A stretch of DNA of 64,000 nt, taken from the NCBI GenBank assembly GCA_903847405.1, contig CAINDP010000034.1, forward strand, positions 1 through 64,000, in the 5' to 3' direction. The notes under the pieces were generated by a model. The model worked only from the letters and a program-made list of their open reading frames with translations, made no database searches and was not told where the DNA came from. Origin of the DNA: an uncultured Myxococcales bacterium (GTDB lineage Bacteria; Myxococcota_A; UBA9042; DTJE01). The position numbers and the translations under genes were made by a program. Below, in pieces: positions 28,394 to 38,414 of this stretch (position 1 is its first letter; each line of letters starts with the position of its first letter).

Positions 28394-30907
28394 TCACCTC
28401 GCTGCCAGGGCGCGAACGCCCGAATCGGCGCCGCCCTCGCATCCCACGACCAGGATCCGCCGGTCCATCCGGACCACGTGCCGGCCGGACACCGGGTCCG
28501 TCACCACCACTTCGCCGCCATCGGCGCCGGCCTTGCAGCCCGCGGGCAGCCGTACCAGAAGGGCCAGCGGGCCTTCCAACCCCGAGGCCCTCGTCACCGT
28601 CACCCGGGAGTCGCCCGTCGCCGCCACCGTCAGGCCTGTTTCGCCCAGCCGGCGCACTTCGTCCGCGGCCCGCAGCGCCGTCATCGGGCGCAGGTACGGG
28701 AAGCGCCGCTTCATTTCGTCCATCCCGCGGACCCAGGAATCCCGCAGGCGCGGCCACGGAAGGCCGCCCGAGCGCTCGGGGTCCAGGACGTCGTCCGGGT
28801 GGACGAAGTGCGTGGACACGACGACCGCCAGCAGGCCGTTCACCATGCCCACGGCGGCCTCGCCCGTCAGCGACATCCCGGCCCAGGTCCGCGGCAGGTC
28901 CACCAGCGACGGCTGATCCGGGTCCGGGCCGAAGTCCTGCTCGGCCTCGACGTCGGACCCGACGAACACGGACGCCAGCACGCGTACCTGGGGAACGGCG
29001 GCGACCAGGGCACGCTTGCCCGCCGCGTCGATCCAGTCGTTCGGGGGGACGTAGACGACCGGGACGTTCTGGGGGCCGAACGTGGCATCGAACGCCCGGC
29101 CGGCCGCTTCCAGTTGGGCCCGCAGGGCGGCATCGTCCGGGAAGGGGCGGGTGACGCCGCCCGACAGGCCGGGCGAAACGTGGGTCATGCCGTGGAGTCC
29201 CACGGGAAAGTCGTCCGCGACGATCTGCGCCGCCAGTTCCCGCGAAGCGTCCCCGGTCGGTCCCGGCCAGGGCGGGCCGTAGGGCCCCGTGACGCGGTCG
29301 TCATACGTGAACATGGCGAGGAAGGTGGGCCGCGCGCCCAGGCGCTTCGATGCATCCCGGAGGGTCCCGTAAAAATCGTCCCGGTAGAAGGCGGCGTCGG
29401 TCTTGCCCAGGGACGGCACGACGGCGCCGGTCATCGGGAGGGGGCAGTCGTCCACGAATTCCACGGTGGCGGCCAGGATCGGCATGGCCCAGCGGCCCTC
29501 GACGTCCAGCAGCGCCTGCACCATCACGCCCAGGGAGGCGCGGTCGGTCAGTTCGTAGGCGTTCAATGTCGCCACTTCGCCCCGGCCGGACGGGCAGCGC
29601 CACCACATCGGGATGTCGCCCTCGGGCGTGACGGCGTGGGCCGCGACGGTGCAGCGGGACGGCAGAACGGCCCGCAGGCCGGTGAACGCCGGCGTCGGAA
29701 GGTCGATGACGAACCCGCCCAGGCCGGGGAACGAGGCGGCCTCGAAGCGCAGACGGGACGCCTTGTAGGGCACCGGCGCCCCCCCCTCGTGGCCGAAGGC
29801 CGCCGCCAGGGGACGATCGCGGACCGGCAGCACGGACAGGGCCCGGCCGCCACCGGCCGCATGGTTGCGCACCAGGCCGGCCAGGTAGTCGTCCAGCGGC
29901 GAGGGCACCTCGGGCAGGGCCAGGACGATCCCGGCATAGGACGCCAGATCCATGGGGCGCAGGGCCGATGCCGCGCCGACCGCCACGGTGGCCAGCGGCA
30001 CCCCGGCATATGCCGCAGCCGTGCGCACCGCGGCCAGCGCCCGGCGGCTGTCCTCGGCGGCAGGGTCCACCACCACCAGGAGGGTGGCGGGCGCCGCGGG
30101 TCGGCGGGCCAGGGCCGCATGCAGGAACGCGTCCAAGTCCAGGTGCGACACGCGGGCATCCGCCAGCATGTCGTCGGCGGACAGGTAGCGGGACAGGGCC
30201 ATCGCCCCGGTGCTGCTGGCGAACACCAGCGCCGAGGGCGGCAGGACGGCGTCGGTGCGCTGCCCGGACACCAGGACGCGGACGTCCGGGCGGGCCGGCG
30301 AGAACTGGTAGAAATGCCGGGTCACGGAGGAGGTCACCGCCTCGGGGGGACCCAGGGACGGATCCAGGACGCCCACCCGGAACTTCGCCGGGTCGTCCGT
30401 CCACCAGGCCTCGTAGCGCACGCCCAGGGCCAGGAAGGCCCGGTTGACGACGTCCGCCGCCAGGAAGGTTCCCGTCCCGGCGTCCTGGAAGGCGCCGAAC
30501 GCCCCGATCACCACGACGCGCACGCCCGACTCGGAGGTTTCCCGCAGGAATTCCACCAGGTCGCGGGCACGGGGGATGCGGCCGTCCTTGAAGCCCGTGA
30601 TCACGGCCCGGGCGCCCGCGACGTCGGTCGCGGACGGGGGGCCGCCGGCGGCATCGCGCCACTCCACCAGGAATCCCTGGCGGCGCAGCGCATCCGCCAC
30701 GGCGCCCGACAACGGGTTGTGCTGGACGGTCGAGCCCTCGGTGGAATCGAACAGGCAGACCACGCGATCCCCGGGGACCAGCGGGTTGACGGCGACGGAA
30801 CGAAGCGCCCGGGCGCCCGCCGGAACCGCGAAGACCACCGCAGCCGCCATGACGGCAGCGACGCGCCTCCCTCGGTCACCGGAAAGCCCTGAAGGCGCCC
30901 GCACCAT
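28394..30907 (-). CDS. DUF2194/PelA-deacetylase-like secreted protein
   Basis: Signal peptide; polysaccharide-deacetylase-like signatures VEFVDDCP and GLHGMTH; located directly upstream of pelD. No recognisable N-terminal PelA hydrolase. Confidence 0.65.
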   Translation of the reverse strand: MVRAPSGLSGDRGRRVAAVMAAAVVFAVPAGARALRSVAVNPLVPGDRVVCLFDSTEGSTVQHNPLSGAVADALRRQGFLVEWRDAAGGPPSATDVAGARAVITGFKDGRIPRARDLVEFLRETSESGVRVVVIGAFGAFQDAGTGTFLAADVVNRAFLALGVRYEAWWTDDPAKFRVGVLDPSLGPPEAVTSSVTRHFYQFSPARPDVRVLVSGQRTDAVLPPSALVFASSTGAMALSRYLSADDMLADARVSHLDLDAFLHAALARRPAAPATLLVVVDPAAEDSRRALAAVRTAAAYAGVPLATVAVGAASALRPMDLASYAGIVLALPEVPSPLDDYLAGLVRNHAAGGGRALSVLPVRDRPLAAAFGHEGGAPVPYKASRLRFEAASFPGLGGFVIDLPTPAFTGLRAVLPSRCTVAAHAVTPEGDIPMWWRCPSGRGEVATLNAYELTDRASLGVMVQALLDVEGRWAMPILAATVEFVDDCPLPMTGAVVPSLGKTDAAFYRDDFYGTLRDASKRLGARPTFLAMFTYDDRVTGPYGPPWPGPTGDASRELAAQIVADDFPVGLHGMTHVSPGLSGGVTRPFPDDAALRAQLEAAGRAFDATFGPQNVPVVYVPPNDWIDAAGKRALVAAVPQVRVLASVFVGSDVEAEQDFGPDPDQPSLVDLPRTWAGMSLTGEAAVGMVNGLLAVVVSTHFVHPDDVLDPERSGGLPWPRLRDSWVRGMDEMKRRFPYLRPMTALRAADEVRRLGETGLTVAATGDSRVTVTRASGLEGPLALLVRLPAGCKAGADGGEVVVTDPVSGRHVVRMDRRILVVGCEGGADSGVRALAAR

Positions 30908-30974
30908 CCGATCGTCCTCCGTCACCGGTTCCGTCCGGGTCCCGCACCGCGCCGGACCCGGGGACTGGCCCCGG

Positions 30975-33137
30975 TCACGCCTTTTCGCGGCCGTCGCGGG
31001 CCAGGGCACGCAGGCGCAGGACCACCAGCAGGACGAGGACCGGCGTGAGGATGAAGAAGACCAGGTAGGCCATGTTGTACCGCGACGGCGCCGGGGCCGG
31101 CTGCGGCACCTCCAGCACGGGCACCATCTTGCCGTCCTTTTCCTCGAAGCGGACCTTGGCCGGGTCGAACTGGGCGACCGGGTCGGCCTGGGTGGGCGGC
31201 AGCAGGACCTTCAGTTCGTCGTCGGAGGTGGCGGCGGCCAGCGTGCCGCGAACCCACTCCACCTTGCCGGGCGCGTACAGGTGCGGCGCGGCCAGGCCGA
31301 TCTCGTCGTCCGACCGGCCCGTGACCGCCAGGACCTTGCGCCCGCCGTCGGGCATGCGCACCAGGGACAGGAAGCCCGCCGTGTTCAGGATGTCCCCCCG
31401 GCCCTGGATTTCCCGGCCGGACAGTTCCTTCGGCAGGGTCGTCGACCACAGGGGATCCGGGAGCATCGCCCCGAGGGGCCCGACGACCAGCAGGTTCAAG
31501 GTCGACTTCTGGGCGGCCGTCAACTGCTTCGCGGACGTGAACAGGAGGTCCACCCAGTTGGGCGACCGCAGGCTCTGGCTGAGGTAGGCGACGATGTTGA
31601 AAGCCGCCGACATCGCGCCGTCGCTGAGCGGGTCCATCACGACCACGCCCAGCCTGTCGAAGCGATTCCACCGCAGGAACATGTAGGGGTAGTTCGCCAG
31701 CGTTTCGTCGGACGCCGAATCCACGGGCAGGTACAGCAGGGTGTCGTTGTGCAGCGTGAACCAGGCCATTTCGGGGTGGTTGTAGTAGCAGTCCGGATCC
31801 CCGATATCCAGGAACAGTTCCATTTCAAAGGTCAGGAAGCGCGTGTTCAGGTACTGCAGCGGGATCTTGATGTCCCAGGTGTTCCGGGGCGCGGTGTCCT
31901 TGGTCAGGCGCAGGCTGCGGACCGGCTCCCCGTTGACCTTCACCAGCAGCGAGGAGGACTGCGGCAGCAGCAGTTCGCTGTGGCTCATCGCGACGCGCAG
32001 GAACGCGCCGTCCTTCACCTTGCCCACGAAGGGGTTCGGCATCGTGAACGTGATGGAATGGTAGAACTTTCCGCGGGCCTGCAGGTCGGTCATCTTGAGG
32101 TCCTGCAGACGGACCATGAAGGCCGCGTCCTGGCGCCCGTCGGCCGCCGCCTCGAAGACCGGGGGCTTGTCGAACGTCACCGAGGGCCCCTTCAGGTTGC
32201 GCACGGTGGCCGGGGTCTTCAGGTGGTCCGACACCAGCTTGAGGGCCGCGTCGTCACGGCCGGTGGCGACCAGCAGCCGGCGGTAGGGGTTGAAGGGCGA
32301 CTTGAACTCCATGAGGGCGCCGCCGGGCTCGCCGGCCACGGTGTCCAGGGGCAGCGGAATGCGCCAGGGCGAGCCGGTCAGACGCTTCACGAACTCCAGC
32401 CCGCCGGCCACGATGATCTGGCGCGACTTCAGGTCCGCCGGATCGACCCGATCGGCCGCGACCACCCGGAACCCGCCCGCGCCCAGGCCCACGTCCTGGC
32501 CCAGGACCACCGCCAGGGCGCCGACCAGGTCCAGCTCGGCCGCCGTCGGGGCCGACGGGACCACGATGACCGCGTGGATCTTTTCCTTGTCCTTCGTGTA
32601 CAGCAGGTCGGGATTCGCGTAGTCCGACGGGAACTTGTCCAGGTCCGGGACGATTTCCTTTTCGGTGTAGGGCACCTGCAGCCGGGATTCCTTTTCCAGC
32701 AGGGTCCACAGCGCCGGGTTGTGCACGTCGTCGCACAGGTCCTTCAGGTCGGACCGCATCTTGACGACCAGCGTCAGGACGTTCATCCCGCCCTTCAGCA
32801 GCTTCCCGGGAACCTGCACCACCAGCTGGGCGTTCCGCAGGTTGCCGTTGTCCAGGTAGACGCTTTCGATGGGACTGCCGTTCACCTGGACGCTCAGCGT
32901 GGACAGCTGGCGCACGACGATCGGCGTGTGCGAGAACCGCAGGTCCAGGGTCGCCGGCTCCGGGAACTCCCAGTCCTCCGACAGCTCGAACCAGAATTCC
33001 TTGGTGACGTAGACACCCTTCACCGTCGAGTTCGCGCCGGACATGAAGTCGATGGTCACGCCTCGGGCGAAGGCGGACAGCGACCCCAGGAGGGTCATCG
33101 CGAACATCGCGGAAACCAGCAAGCGTCGAAACTTCAT
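30975..33137 (-). CDS. BcsB-family (cellulose synthase periplasmic subunit-like) protein
   Basis: Signal peptide; LSTLSVQVNGSPIESVYLDNG and LLVATGRDD elements; single C-terminal TM (YLVFFILTPVLVLLVVLRLRAL). Confidence 0.75.
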   Translation of the reverse strand: MKFRRLLVSAMFAMTLLGSLSAFARGVTIDFMSGANSTVKGVYVTKEFWFELSEDWEFPEPATLDLRFSHTPIVVRQLSTLSVQVNGSPIESVYLDNGNLRNAQLVVQVPGKLLKGGMNVLTLVVKMRSDLKDLCDDVHNPALWTLLEKESRLQVPYTEKEIVPDLDKFPSDYANPDLLYTKDKEKIHAVIVVPSAPTAAELDLVGALAVVLGQDVGLGAGGFRVVAADRVDPADLKSRQIIVAGGLEFVKRLTGSPWRIPLPLDTVAGEPGGALMEFKSPFNPYRRLLVATGRDDAALKLVSDHLKTPATVRNLKGPSVTFDKPPVFEAAADGRQDAAFMVRLQDLKMTDLQARGKFYHSITFTMPNPFVGKVKDGAFLRVAMSHSELLLPQSSSLLVKVNGEPVRSLRLTKDTAPRNTWDIKIPLQYLNTRFLTFEMELFLDIGDPDCYYNHPEMAWFTLHNDTLLYLPVDSASDETLANYPYMFLRWNRFDRLGVVVMDPLSDGAMSAAFNIVAYLSQSLRSPNWVDLLFTSAKQLTAAQKSTLNLLVVGPLGAMLPDPLWSTTLPKELSGREIQGRGDILNTAGFLSLVRMPDGGRKVLAVTGRSDDEIGLAAPHLYAPGKVEWVRGTLAAATSDDELKVLLPPTQADPVAQFDPAKVRFEEKDGKMVPVLEVPQPAPAPSRYNMAYLVFFILTPVLVLLVVLRLRALARDGREKA

Positions 33138-33355
33138 GCGTCACCCCCTGATCGGTCTGGCCGCAGCCCACGGAGGAGGAGGCGATCGCCCCTGGCGAAT
33201 CGTTCCCCGCGCGCCCGCATGGGCTGTCAGCGTTCGAACTCCGTGCGGGGGATTATAGACGCGCACGCAACCGAGGTAAAGCCTCAACATCCAGACAGGT
33301 TTCGGATGGTTGCATCGACCGACATCGGGAGGGAAGTCGCGGGTGGGGCACGGGA

Positions 33356-34387
33356 TCAGGCGCGAACCGGGAATCGGCGGCGCAGCATCGGGATCAGCGC
33401 ACCCAGGGCCAGAAGCATCAGGGCCAGGGGCGAACCGGCGCCGGGCGAGGACTGGCAGCCGCTGCCGCCGGAGGGCGTGGCGGCGGCGCTCTCGGCGGCG
33501 CCGGGAGTGGCCGGGGGCGTCGTGACGTCGCCGTCCTTGCCGGTCGTGATCACGTCGCCGGTGTTGACCGGCACGCTGGTGTCCGGTTCCGGGGTGCCGG
33601 TGGCATACCCGATGGCCGCCCAGCCCGTGGGCAGGCAGACCTTCTCGGCGGTCGGGGCCGGGCAGTTGCAGGTGTCGCACGGGCAGTCCGGCGTGTCCGG
33701 GGCGCACGCGCAGGCCGGGCAGGCGCAGTCGCCCCCGGTCGTCCGCTGGATGCACTCGAATCCGGCGGCGCAATCGGCGTCGGCGATGCACGCCGTTTCC
33801 TTCGGCTGGCACCACGAACCCGTCGTCTGGCACGTCGGCTCGGTGGGCTCGGGGCAGTCGCAGGCGGGGCACTCCGAATCCGGGGCGCAGGGCGCGCAGG
33901 CGCAGGACGTCCCGCTGCAGACTTCCTCGGCCTTGCAGGCCCAGCCGTCCTTGCAGTCGCCGTCGGCGGCGCACTGGACCGGGTGATACACGCAGAAATT
34001 GCCGGTGGTCGGCGTGCAGGTGAACTGCACGTCGCACGACGGGCACTCGCAAGGCAGGCACTCGCCCTCGGCCGGGCAGGCGCAGGTGCAGGGCGAGCAT
34101 CCGCCCGAGACACAGGGAATTTCGACCGGGTCGCACGTGAATCCCGTCGGACAGTCCGCGTCTGCGGCGCAACTGCCGTCCCAGGGCGCGGCAACGCAGA
34201 ACCCCTGGACGTCGCAGGCGGTCGCGTCCGGGCAGTCGGAATCGGGTGCGCAGGCCGGGACGCTGCAGGGGGCCGCCATGCAGACCTGGCCCTTGGCGCA
34301 GTCGCTGTCGACCGTGCACGGCGCGTCGGCTCCGCGAGCCGGGACGGCCAGGAACAACAGGGTCGCGAGCGTCAGCGTGAACTTCAT
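33356..34387 (-). CDS. Secreted Cys-rich protein with MYXO-CTERM-like tail
   Basis: Signal peptide; repeats of CxxDSDCxxGxxC type; tail GGSGCQSSPGAGSPLALMLLALGALIPMLRRRFPVRA. Confidence 0.8.
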   Translation of the reverse strand: MKFTLTLATLLFLAVPARGADAPCTVDSDCAKGQVCMAAPCSVPACAPDSDCPDATACDVQGFCVAAPWDGSCAADADCPTGFTCDPVEIPCVSGGCSPCTCACPAEGECLPCECPSCDVQFTCTPTTGNFCVYHPVQCAADGDCKDGWACKAEEVCSGTSCACAPCAPDSECPACDCPEPTEPTCQTTGSWCQPKETACIADADCAAGFECIQRTTGGDCACPACACAPDTPDCPCDTCNCPAPTAEKVCLPTGWAAIGYATGTPEPDTSVPVNTGDVITTGKDGDVTTPPATPGAAESAAATPSGGSGCQSSPGAGSPLALMLLALGALIPMLRRRFPVRA

Positions 34388-34469
34388 GGAGGCCTCCTCC
34401 CCGCGCGCGGCGGGTTGCGTTCCAGGAAGATTGTACGCGCTTTCCGGGACGTTGACGACCGGGGAGGCC

Positions 34470-35645
34470 TCAGAACGTGAACGAAACGCGGGTGAGGATG
34501 TTGTACTTCGACAGCCGGCCGATGGGCACCCCGCCAATCACCGTCGTATCCGGCCGCTCGGCGGTCCAGACCGGCGCCTCGACGGCCACGGCCAGCCGGA
34601 AGAAGGCGATCTTGAACTGGAGTCCGCCCGTGAAGTACAGGGCGTTGTAGGCCGTGGCATTGGCCAGGGGGACCAGGCCGTTCAGTTCGGCCAGGACGTT
34701 CAGGAAGAACGAGGGGAACAGCACCATGCCCAGGCCGTACTTCAGCACGTGCACCGAGTCCGCGGGCGGGGCGTCGCGCACGCCCACCTGGGCCAGGTAC
34801 TCCAGGTGCGCCATCAGCAGGATCCACTGGGCGGCATCCAGCCCCAGCACGATGTAGGGCGCCAGCCCCAGGTACTGATGCATGGTCTTGGGCGCCTGGA
34901 ACAGGTCGGCGCGCAGCGACTCGTCGGCCGTGCGGGTGCCCGTCGGCAGGTAGGCGGACAGGCCTCCCGTGACCCCGTACGAAACGCTGCCCTTCGTCCA
35001 GATCCCGCCGGACCGGAGATCCAGCGTGACGTTGCCCAGGCTGGCGTCGGTGCCGCCGCTGCGGATGCGCAGCATGAAGGGAAAGGACGCGCCGACCTCG
35101 ATGTACTTCGTGTTGACGCGGACGAACGGCTCCATCAACAGGTTCACGGAATTTTCGGCCCTCGAGGCGATCCGGGCGGCGTAGACGGCGTCCTGTCGCT
35201 GCTGGGGCGTCGCCTCGCTGATGTGGGTCACGACCTGCGCACGGACGTTCGGGTCCGTCACGCCCGCGGCCTTCAGGGCGGCATCCAGTTGCGCCGGGGT
35301 CATCTGGGCGGCGGCCTGCACCTGGTTCCAGGTGGCGTCGGGGACGTTCTTCAACTGCTCCATGGCCGTGTTCACGTCCGTGGCGCAAGTCACGTCGCCG
35401 GGGGACGCCTGCTGGCACTGCTGGATGGCCTTGTTCTTGATGTCGTCCTTCAGGTAGCCCAGCACGGCCGACATGGGCGACGTTCCCACGCTGAGGCCGA
35501 ACTGGACGGTCTGGCTTTCCTTCGGGGGCTTGATGCCGCGACCCGTCATCAGTTCGGCCCCGCCGAAGGGCTTCGGCTTCCCGAGGGCCGGGGACGCGAC
35601 GCACAGGACGATCGCCAGGGCGGGGGCCAGCAGGCGGGATCGCAT
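34470..35645 (-). CDS. Predicted outer-membrane beta-barrel protein
   Basis: Signal peptide; C-terminal half of alternating amphipathic segments ending in F (NILTRVSFTF). Confidence 0.6.
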   Translation of the reverse strand: MRSRLLAPALAIVLCVASPALGKPKPFGGAELMTGRGIKPPKESQTVQFGLSVGTSPMSAVLGYLKDDIKNKAIQQCQQASPGDVTCATDVNTAMEQLKNVPDATWNQVQAAAQMTPAQLDAALKAAGVTDPNVRAQVVTHISEATPQQRQDAVYAARIASRAENSVNLLMEPFVRVNTKYIEVGASFPFMLRIRSGGTDASLGNVTLDLRSGGIWTKGSVSYGVTGGLSAYLPTGTRTADESLRADLFQAPKTMHQYLGLAPYIVLGLDAAQWILLMAHLEYLAQVGVRDAPPADSVHVLKYGLGMVLFPSFFLNVLAELNGLVPLANATAYNALYFTGGLQFKIAFFRLAVAVEAPVWTAERPDTTVIGGVPIGRLSKYNILTRVSFTF

Positions 35646-35727
35646 CGGGCACCTTTTCGTCGGGCAGGGCCCGGAGTGGACATCATTCTAGTGAATCGGG
35701 GGCCGGGGTGGGAAGTCGGCGCAGGCC

Positions 35728-38352
35728 TCACCGCGGCCGGTTGGGGGGCGGGGGCGTTGCGTGGGCGGGGTCCTCGGGCCAGGAATGGCGCGGATAGCGG
35801 CGCCGCAACTCGCGGGCCAGGGCCGGGTAGTGCCGCTCCCAGAACCCGGCCAGGTCGGTGGTCACCTGGACGTCGCGGCCCGCCGGCGTCAGCAGGTGCA
35901 GCACCACGGGCTCGCCGCCGCCCAGCACCGCGGGCCCCCGGGCCAGGCCGAAGAAGTCCTGCAGGCGCGACGCGGCGGAGGGCGGTTCGCCGGCCGGGTA
36001 GTCGATCCGCAGGGTCCGGCCGCCGGGGAGGCGGAACGACGTCGGCGCCAGGGCGTCCAGGGCGCGACGCTGGCCCGGGTCCAGGCGGGAGGACAGGGCG
36101 TCCAGGACACCGCGACGGCGCACGTCCGCCAGGGACCGGCAGCCCTGGCAGGCGTCCCGTCGCACGGCGTCGAGGTCCGCCGCATCGAACGACGGAAGGC
36201 CCAGGTCGGGCCGGCGGGCCCGCAGGAAGGCCACGCGGGCCAGCCAGGCGTCCGGGTCCTCGCGGTCGGCGGCCAGCGCGGCGAACGGTCGATCCCGGAG
36301 CCCGATCGCCAGGGCGGCGGCGACCGCCTCGGGCGCGCCCGGGAACGCGCGTTCCTCCAGCACCAGGCAGTCGTATGCCAGGCGACGCACCGACTCCACC
36401 CGGTCGGCGCCGGGCAGGAAGCGCACCTCGGTGGTTTCCCGGACCTCGTCGAACCGGCCCTCGATGAGGTCGTTTTCGTCCAGGGGTCGCGCCGAGCGCA
36501 CCTGGAGGACCAGGGCCCGGCTGCCCGCGCGCTCGGAGGCGTCGGCGGCGATGACCAGGCGTCCTTCGGGAAGAAGGGCGTCGGCGGGGAGTTCGGCCGT
36601 GCCCCCCGAGGACAGGGCCAGTTCCAGGGCGCCCGCCCGGGCCAGCCCCGGAAGGGTCGAGCGACGGACCCGGCCCACACGGTCCGGAAAGCCGGCCAGC
36701 AGGGCCAGGGTCAGGGCGCGATCGCGGCCGCCCCCGTCCGCCGAACCGATCCCCCCGGCCAGCCCGGCCCTGCGGGCCACGGACTCCAGGTGCGAGGCCG
36801 CCCGGCGCACCGCGGTCACCGCGACCGGATCCAGGTCGGCGTGCCGCCCTCCCGCGCACAGCAATCCCACCGCCTCGACGGGATCCAGGAAGCCCTCGGG
36901 GAGTCCCGACAATGCGTCGGACGCAGGGCCGGCGGACGTCGTTCGATCCGACTGCAGCATCCGCCGGGCGCCCGTCGAGCGACGCACGTCGCGTTCCGCC
37001 AGCACCGCGGCCAGCAGGCATCCTTCCGCCAGGCGTCCCCGGGCACCGGCCTCGGCGACCAGGCGTCCCAGCCGCGGGTGGGCGGGAAGGCCGGCGACGC
37101 GGACGCCCAGGTCGGTTACGCAGCCGTCCGCGCCGACCAGTTCCAGGCGGCGCAGCAGGACCTCGGCGGCCTCCAGGGCGGCCCGGGGCGGAGGATCCAG
37201 CCAGGGGACGCCGGCGGCCGGATCGATGCCGGCGGCACGCAGCAGCAGCACGGCGTCGGCGAGGTCCGCCCGCGCGATTTCGGGGACGTCGGCCGCGGGC
37301 CGCCCGTCGTGATCGGACCGCGTGAACAGCCGGACGCACCGACCGGGCCCCACGCGTCCCGCGCGCCCGGTCCGCTGGGCGACCGAGGCCTGCGACACGG
37401 CCCCGACCCGCAGGGACGGCAGGCCCGACCAGGGGCTGTGGACCAGGCGGCGCGCCAGGCCGGAGTCCACCACCGCGGTCACGCCCTCGACCGTGATGGA
37501 GGTTTCGGCGACGTTGGTGGACAGGATGATCTTGGGGCGATCGCCGGGTTGCACGGCCCGGTCCTGCTCCTCGGGCGGCAGGTCGCCGTGCAGCGGCAGG
37601 ACCAGGCGCCCGCTGCGACGGGCCAGGTCCGCCAGGGCGTCCCGGCATCGCCGGATCTCGGCCGCCCCGGGCAGGAACACCAGGATGTCCCCCTCGTCGG
37701 CGGCGACCAGGCGCTCCACCGACTGGGCGACCCGGGCCTCCAGGGGCCGCGCATCCGGGCTCGCCGCGTGCTCGACGGCCACGTCGAAGCGCCGCCCTTC
37801 CGCCCGAACCGCGGTGGCGTCCAGCGTCGCGGCCAGTCCCTCGGCATCCAGGGTCGCCGACATGATCACCAGCCGCAGGTCCGGCCGAGGCCCGGCCCGC
37901 AGCCGCCGCAGCAGCGCCAGGCACAGGTCCGCGTCCAGGCTGCGTTCGTGGAACTCGTCCAGCACGACCGCGCCGACGCCGGCCAGCGTCGGGTCGGCCA
38001 GCAGCCTGCGCACCAGCACGCCCTCGGTGACGTACCACAGGCGCGTGGCCGGGCCGCCCACGGACTCGAACCGCACCTTCCAGCCGACCGTGCCGCCCGG
38101 CGCCTCCCCGCGCTCGGCCGCGACGCGCCGGGCCGCCATGCGGGCCGCCAGCCGGCGCGGCTGCAGCACGACGATCTCGCCGTCGCCGCAAAGGCCGGAA
38201 TCCAGGAGGGCCGGGGGAAGCCGCGTGGTCTTGCCCGACCCCGGCGGCGCCGCCAGGACCAGCACGGGGCGCTGCCGGAGGGCCGAAACCACCCCGGGCA
38301 GAACCTCGTCCACCGGCAGGGACACGCGTCCCGAGGCGGTCGTCCCTGTCAT
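35728..38352 (-). CDS. hrpB: ATP-dependent RNA helicase HrpB
   Basis: APPGSGKTTRLP, LDEFHERS (DEFH), SATLD, FLPGAAEIRR, QRTGRAGR; HrpB C-terminal domain. Confidence 0.95.
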   Translation of the reverse strand: MTGTTASGRVSLPVDEVLPGVVSALRQRPVLVLAAPPGSGKTTRLPPALLDSGLCGDGEIVVLQPRRLAARMAARRVAAERGEAPGGTVGWKVRFESVGGPATRLWYVTEGVLVRRLLADPTLAGVGAVVLDEFHERSLDADLCLALLRRLRAGPRPDLRLVIMSATLDAEGLAATLDATAVRAEGRRFDVAVEHAASPDARPLEARVAQSVERLVAADEGDILVFLPGAAEIRRCRDALADLARRSGRLVLPLHGDLPPEEQDRAVQPGDRPKIILSTNVAETSITVEGVTAVVDSGLARRLVHSPWSGLPSLRVGAVSQASVAQRTGRAGRVGPGRCVRLFTRSDHDGRPAADVPEIARADLADAVLLLRAAGIDPAAGVPWLDPPPRAALEAAEVLLRRLELVGADGCVTDLGVRVAGLPAHPRLGRLVAEAGARGRLAEGCLLAAVLAERDVRRSTGARRMLQSDRTTSAGPASDALSGLPEGFLDPVEAVGLLCAGGRHADLDPVAVTAVRRAASHLESVARRAGLAGGIGSADGGGRDRALTLALLAGFPDRVGRVRRSTLPGLARAGALELALSSGGTAELPADALLPEGRLVIAADASERAGSRALVLQVRSARPLDENDLIEGRFDEVRETTEVRFLPGADRVESVRRLAYDCLVLEERAFPGAPEAVAAALAIGLRDRPFAALAADREDPDAWLARVAFLRARRPDLGLPSFDAADLDAVRRDACQGCRSLADVRRRGVLDALSSRLDPGQRRALDALAPTSFRLPGGRTLRIDYPAGEPPSAASRLQDFFGLARGPAVLGGGEPVVLHLLTPAGRDVQVTTDLAGFWERHYPALARELRRRYPRHSWPEDPAHATPPPPNRPR

Positions 38353-38414
38353 CTGCTCCCCATTCCCGTCGCGGGCGGCCTATCATACCCGCGTCGTCTC
38401 CCTGGGGAACCTCG

